64,000 nucleotides of DNA from Diphasiastrum complanatum (Eukaryota > Streptophyta > Lycopodiopsida > Lycopodiales > Lycopodiaceae), in the NCBI GenBank assembly GCA_029204225.1, contig CM055092.1, positions 22,407,669 to 22,471,668 of the forward strand. The letters are read 5' to 3'. Of the stretch, positions 60,701 through 64,000 are shown piece by piece. The notes under the pieces are model-generated. The model was not told where the DNA came from, searched no databases, and was given only the letters and a program-made list of their open reading frames with translations. Numbering within the stretch: the first letter of the stretch is position 1; each line of letters starts with the position of its first letter. The translations under genes and the position numbers were made by a program.

Positions 60701-61389
60701 GTGCCAGCTGTTTGTGCTAATTTTTCTAGCTTTAACTTTCTATGAGCTACTCAAGAAGGAAGTCAAATATATATTATCACACCTGAACGTTAGCACGTTC
60801 CATGACATTATTGCCACTCTAGTGGAAGTGCATACACTGTCACCACCTGATGTGAACAAATCATTTCATATCCACATAAATGCATCTCACTAGATCGTGG
60901 GCTATGTGCATGCACAACCCAATGATCAGAAAGGATATGATCATCTCACCTATTAACCAAGGAAACTTAAATCCCTATAGATTGTATTGCTCTAATACTG
61001 AGTAGGAGGGAATTTCCATGATATTTTATGTGAGCCTGAGTTTTGATATATTTTTTTGGAAGCTAAATTGCACATGTACTTGAATTATTAGCCATTGCTA
61101 TCATTATTGGAAGAGTGGCTCGATTGCTAGATCCTAAGCAAAAATTCAACTTCAAGTTCACATCAAACTTGGAAAATATTGGTGTCTTTGACCAATTATT
61201 GCAACTTCACAATAACATTCTCATAAAACAACTTAAACAAGCTTTGAGATAGCGAACACTTTAAAATTTATGACTCATATGAATCTTAGTATCAAGGTTT
61301 GAGGCAATATCTTGTTATTGGTAAAATTTTCATTTAGTGTAAAGATACCAATCGATTATGAAAGCATGTCCCTATGAACTAGTAAATTA
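60701..61389. other. Unassigned DNA downstream of RABH1
   Basis: No coding or repeat signal recognised. Confidence 0.5.
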
Positions 61390-62560
61390 TGTACCATATA
61401 AGCATGGCCTTGATGGTGACATTGTGTGAGACTTGGCCTATATTGCACGTGTTGGTTTTGGAGGTGGCCTTTTTCAAACATAGATTACTGCTAAAGAATT
61501 CCTGGCGCAGGGGTTTGGTGGCCCACACTATGGAAGGAAGCTGTAGATTTTTCGCTTGCAATGTGATTTGTCAACAACATGGCACAGCCTATCTCCGTAA
61601 TGTATTGGCCTTTATTCCCCTTCCAACTTATTGGACTGTTTCAATGTCGATATGTCAATTTTATTGTGCAGATTCATCTGGCTTCCAGACAAGGTCACCA
61701 ACATTGTGGCCACTAGTTATGGCAACAAAGTGGCCAAGGAAAAAGATACAACTTTTGAGAGCACTATTGAGTTTATTTTTTGTGAGAATGTCATATCTAG
61801 ATTTGGATGTCCTTCGGAGCTTGTTTTTCTAATTGAGGACCGACTGCATATTATTTGTGATGTAATTGTTAGTCTTGCAAATACTTTTTGGATAGTCCAC
61901 AAAACATTAACTGGCTTTTATCTTTGGGAAAATGGTTCATTTGAAGGCACAATAAGGTTTTTGAAGTATATTCTATCTAGAGAAGTGCATATTAATTAGC
62001 TATTATGTATAGGAAATTGGCCAATATGAAGCCATCAATAAGATTTTGAGGTTTGTTCTATCTAGAGAAATACATGAAAAACATTGATCTTGTTTGAACA
62101 TGTAGTGTCTACTCTATGAGCCTACCACATAGCCTATAAGGTCACTGTGAGATACATAGTCTTTCAATTAGCATACAAAGTTTAGGCTATCTTACCCTTC
62201 GCATTTCTGGTCCCTAACTAGTGGCTACATATGTGACACAATCTTGTGGACAATGCAATAGTTGAGCCAATTACTTGAGTCGTAGTAGACGAGTTAGATG
62301 AAGTTGAAGGTATGCCCTTTGGCAACAATGGCACTGGCACACAATTGCCATCATCAGCCCATCATAATTGTCATGTAGACGTGTGATTTACTACTCATAG
62401 GTGGGCCTTTTCTATAATTGAAGTAATATTTGCAATTGAAACTAAAATAAAATATTGAAAGTGGAAAGGGCCATATGAGGTCCCTAAAATGTTTGCTAAC
62501 AATGCTCATATTAAGTTGCAAATTTTTTGAGGAGCATTTTTTTGTTAACAACGGTGGAGT
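61390..62560 (+). pseudogene. Highly decayed Ty3/gypsy integrase
   Basis: Pieces in several frames follow integrase order: a zinc-module remnant (GLWWPTLWKEAVDFS around 61515), CQQHGTAYLRN, then TTFESTIEFIFCENVISRFG with CPSELV (61751-61835), NGSFEGTIRFLKYILSRE (61930-61990), AYKVTVRYIVFQLAY (about 62125) and WKGPYEVPKMFANNAHIKLQ (about 62465). Stops and frameshifts occur throughout. This is older than any other element here. Confidence 0.75.
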
Positions 62561-63479
62561 ATTTACCTCCTAAACCAGATCTTAGCTATGATAGCCCATT
62601 ATCTTGGAGTAACTTATTTGAACTGTTTGATAGAACTTATACTCTCCTTGTCCCCATCTCCTTGTATGATCTATGCAAGAGTAATTGCTGGCATAATGAC
62701 TCTAGACAGACACCTTTCCCTTTCCTTTGAACCACCATGATTTATCTTTAGGCCTCTTGATTAGGGATGTGATGCATTGCAGCCCTTATAGGCTCCTTCG
62801 ATTTTGTCTTGAATCAGAAGGGTCAAATGTTACCTTGATTTTTGTCTTCTTCTTTTGATATCCTTTATTGTGCCTTCAAACCTCCTCATCCAAGACCATC
62901 ATGCCTTACACATTAGTTTCAACCTACAATATCCCTTTACCAATCACCTTATCATCCCTTCTTTTAAATCTTCAATAGATATATATATATATAGTACACA
63001 TAGTTTCAAACTCCCCATCAATTCTTTTTTCCCATGTTCTATTCTATCTAATTTTGTCACACTTGTCAAAGTTCATGCATACGTTGTCCTCATGATTCCA
63101 TTTGTCAATGCCTCCACTCATGTGTCACATCACTTCCACCACCACCTATCATAAATCCTTCTCCACTAGCCTTAATTGCCAACATTGATTTCCCTTTTGT
63201 TGATTTGAGCCATTTTCCCTTCTTGTGTACATGCCTTTATATTCATTGACTAGCCAATTTTCCCTTCCTTTTGCTTGCTAGTTAGCTCAAGAGGCATGGA
63301 AAGTGCTTTAAACCATTTATGAGTCAAAAAAGACCTATAATTCTCACACCAAGAAAATATGTGCTTCAAAGCTTATATAGGAGTAACGAGGAGAGTGCAC
63401 ATTCATCTATGCTTAGAGTGAAAGGCCCTAAATCATGAACTTGCTTTTATTGGAAATGAAATTGAAGAGAGTTAGCTAG
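62561..63479. other. Unassigned AT-rich DNA
   Basis: No recognised gene. A short (TA)n tract occurs at about 62975. Confidence 0.5.
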
Positions 63480-63640
63480 TTCAAATTATCTTGATCGATT
63501 GGGAGAGGAATCCAATTCTTGCTTTACCATCTATTGAAAGCTTACAAGGAGTTCTAGTGACTGAGGAGAGTAGGCTTGCCAATATGAGAGATAGAACGGG
63601 AGTTTCTTACTAGAACAATGATGGTGAAGAGAATGTGAGA
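63480..63640 (+). pseudogene. Copia gag scrap
   Basis: The plus strand reads LDRLG-like sequence and then SIESLQGVLVTEESRLANMR, matching the gag segment of copia-3 (LHNVLVTEESRMLHLK) and the scrap at 46.3-46.6 kb. The rest of the window to 64000 is unassigned. Confidence 0.55.
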
Positions 63641-64000
63641 AATATTGCAAACTATAGCTTGATTAGGCCAAATTTCATGTACATAATATCATTCCACATG
63701 TGTAGAGCCCGTCTTCACATGTGAAGCATATGCATAGGTTAGCTTGTACATAATTTCGAGAGCAATTAACGCAAATAGCAAAGTTTTCCAAGTTAGCTTC
63801 CTAGATTCTATCTTTTTCAAGAGGTGCAATTTGATTGGATGGCCATAGATTTGTATGAGACCTTAGGAGGAGCCAAAAGACAAGTGGATGTATTGTCCCA
63901 GACATGTGAAGTAGGTCAAATCAATCCAAGCCTCAAGCTTTTTGTATATACTCCAATTTGGTGCTCATTTGGAAGAGATCTTGAGGATTTTGCATCACTC

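Noticed and set aside
62855-63154. A 99-codon frame rich in Ser, His and Phe
   Set aside because: AT-rich composition, no motif and no neighbours supporting it.

Overview
This window reads as nuclear DNA from a large-genome seed plant. Two intron-containing plant genes sit in a background that is mostly LTR retrotransposon debris of several ages, nested and in both orientations. Both genes have retroelement-filled introns (6.1 kb and 9.3 kb). Splice sites are GT-AG. Priming sites are of the plant copia type (TGGTATCAGAGC), and several long purine microsatellites and long G or C runs are present. I cannot name the species; a woody angiosperm (for example a magnoliid) or a gymnosperm would both fit.

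Layout. 1-7.9 kb: the last three coding exons of an OTU-family cysteine protease (+ strand, 5' part outside the window). Its last intron holds a Ty3/gypsy 3' end with chromodomain and LTR, plus a minus-strand LTR. 8.9-18.1 kb: a tandem duplication, a solo LTR with perfect target-site duplication inside a decayed copia element, a second decayed copia, a minus-strand copia with its 3' LTR, and a gypsy integrase fragment. 18.1-26.5 kb: a full-length but dead copia element (TSD TATCA) with a smaller deleted copia element (TSD CATGT) inserted in its 3' LTR. 27-35.4 kb: another copia 5' end, then about 5 kb of LTR-retroelement-like DNA I could not classify. 35.4-41.8 kb: a decayed copia pol, a copia 5' LTR, a 244-bp purine-only microsatellite and a mosaic of gag scraps, bounded by a 0.5-kb inverted LTR-like repeat. 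41.8-45.7 kb: a minus-strand gypsy element with gag and integrase but no protease/RT, plus unusual extra open frames. 47.7-60.3 kb: a complete six-exon RABH1 (Rab6-type) GTPase gene. Its first intron contains a young copia element (identical-length 390-bp LTRs, about 1% diverged, TSD GTGCA) and a small palindrome-rich repeat. 61.4-63.7 kb: gypsy and copia scraps.

The two genes need not be functionally linked. The OTU protease is expected to act on ubiquitin conjugates and the RABH1 GTPase on Golgi membrane traffic. The most intriguing non-genic signals are two small repeats near or within gene introns that share a 12-bp palindrome (GAAACGCGTTTC) and the same architecture, and the coding-like extra frames attached to gypsy integrases. 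No prokaryotic systems, CRISPR arrays, rRNA or convincing tRNA genes were seen.
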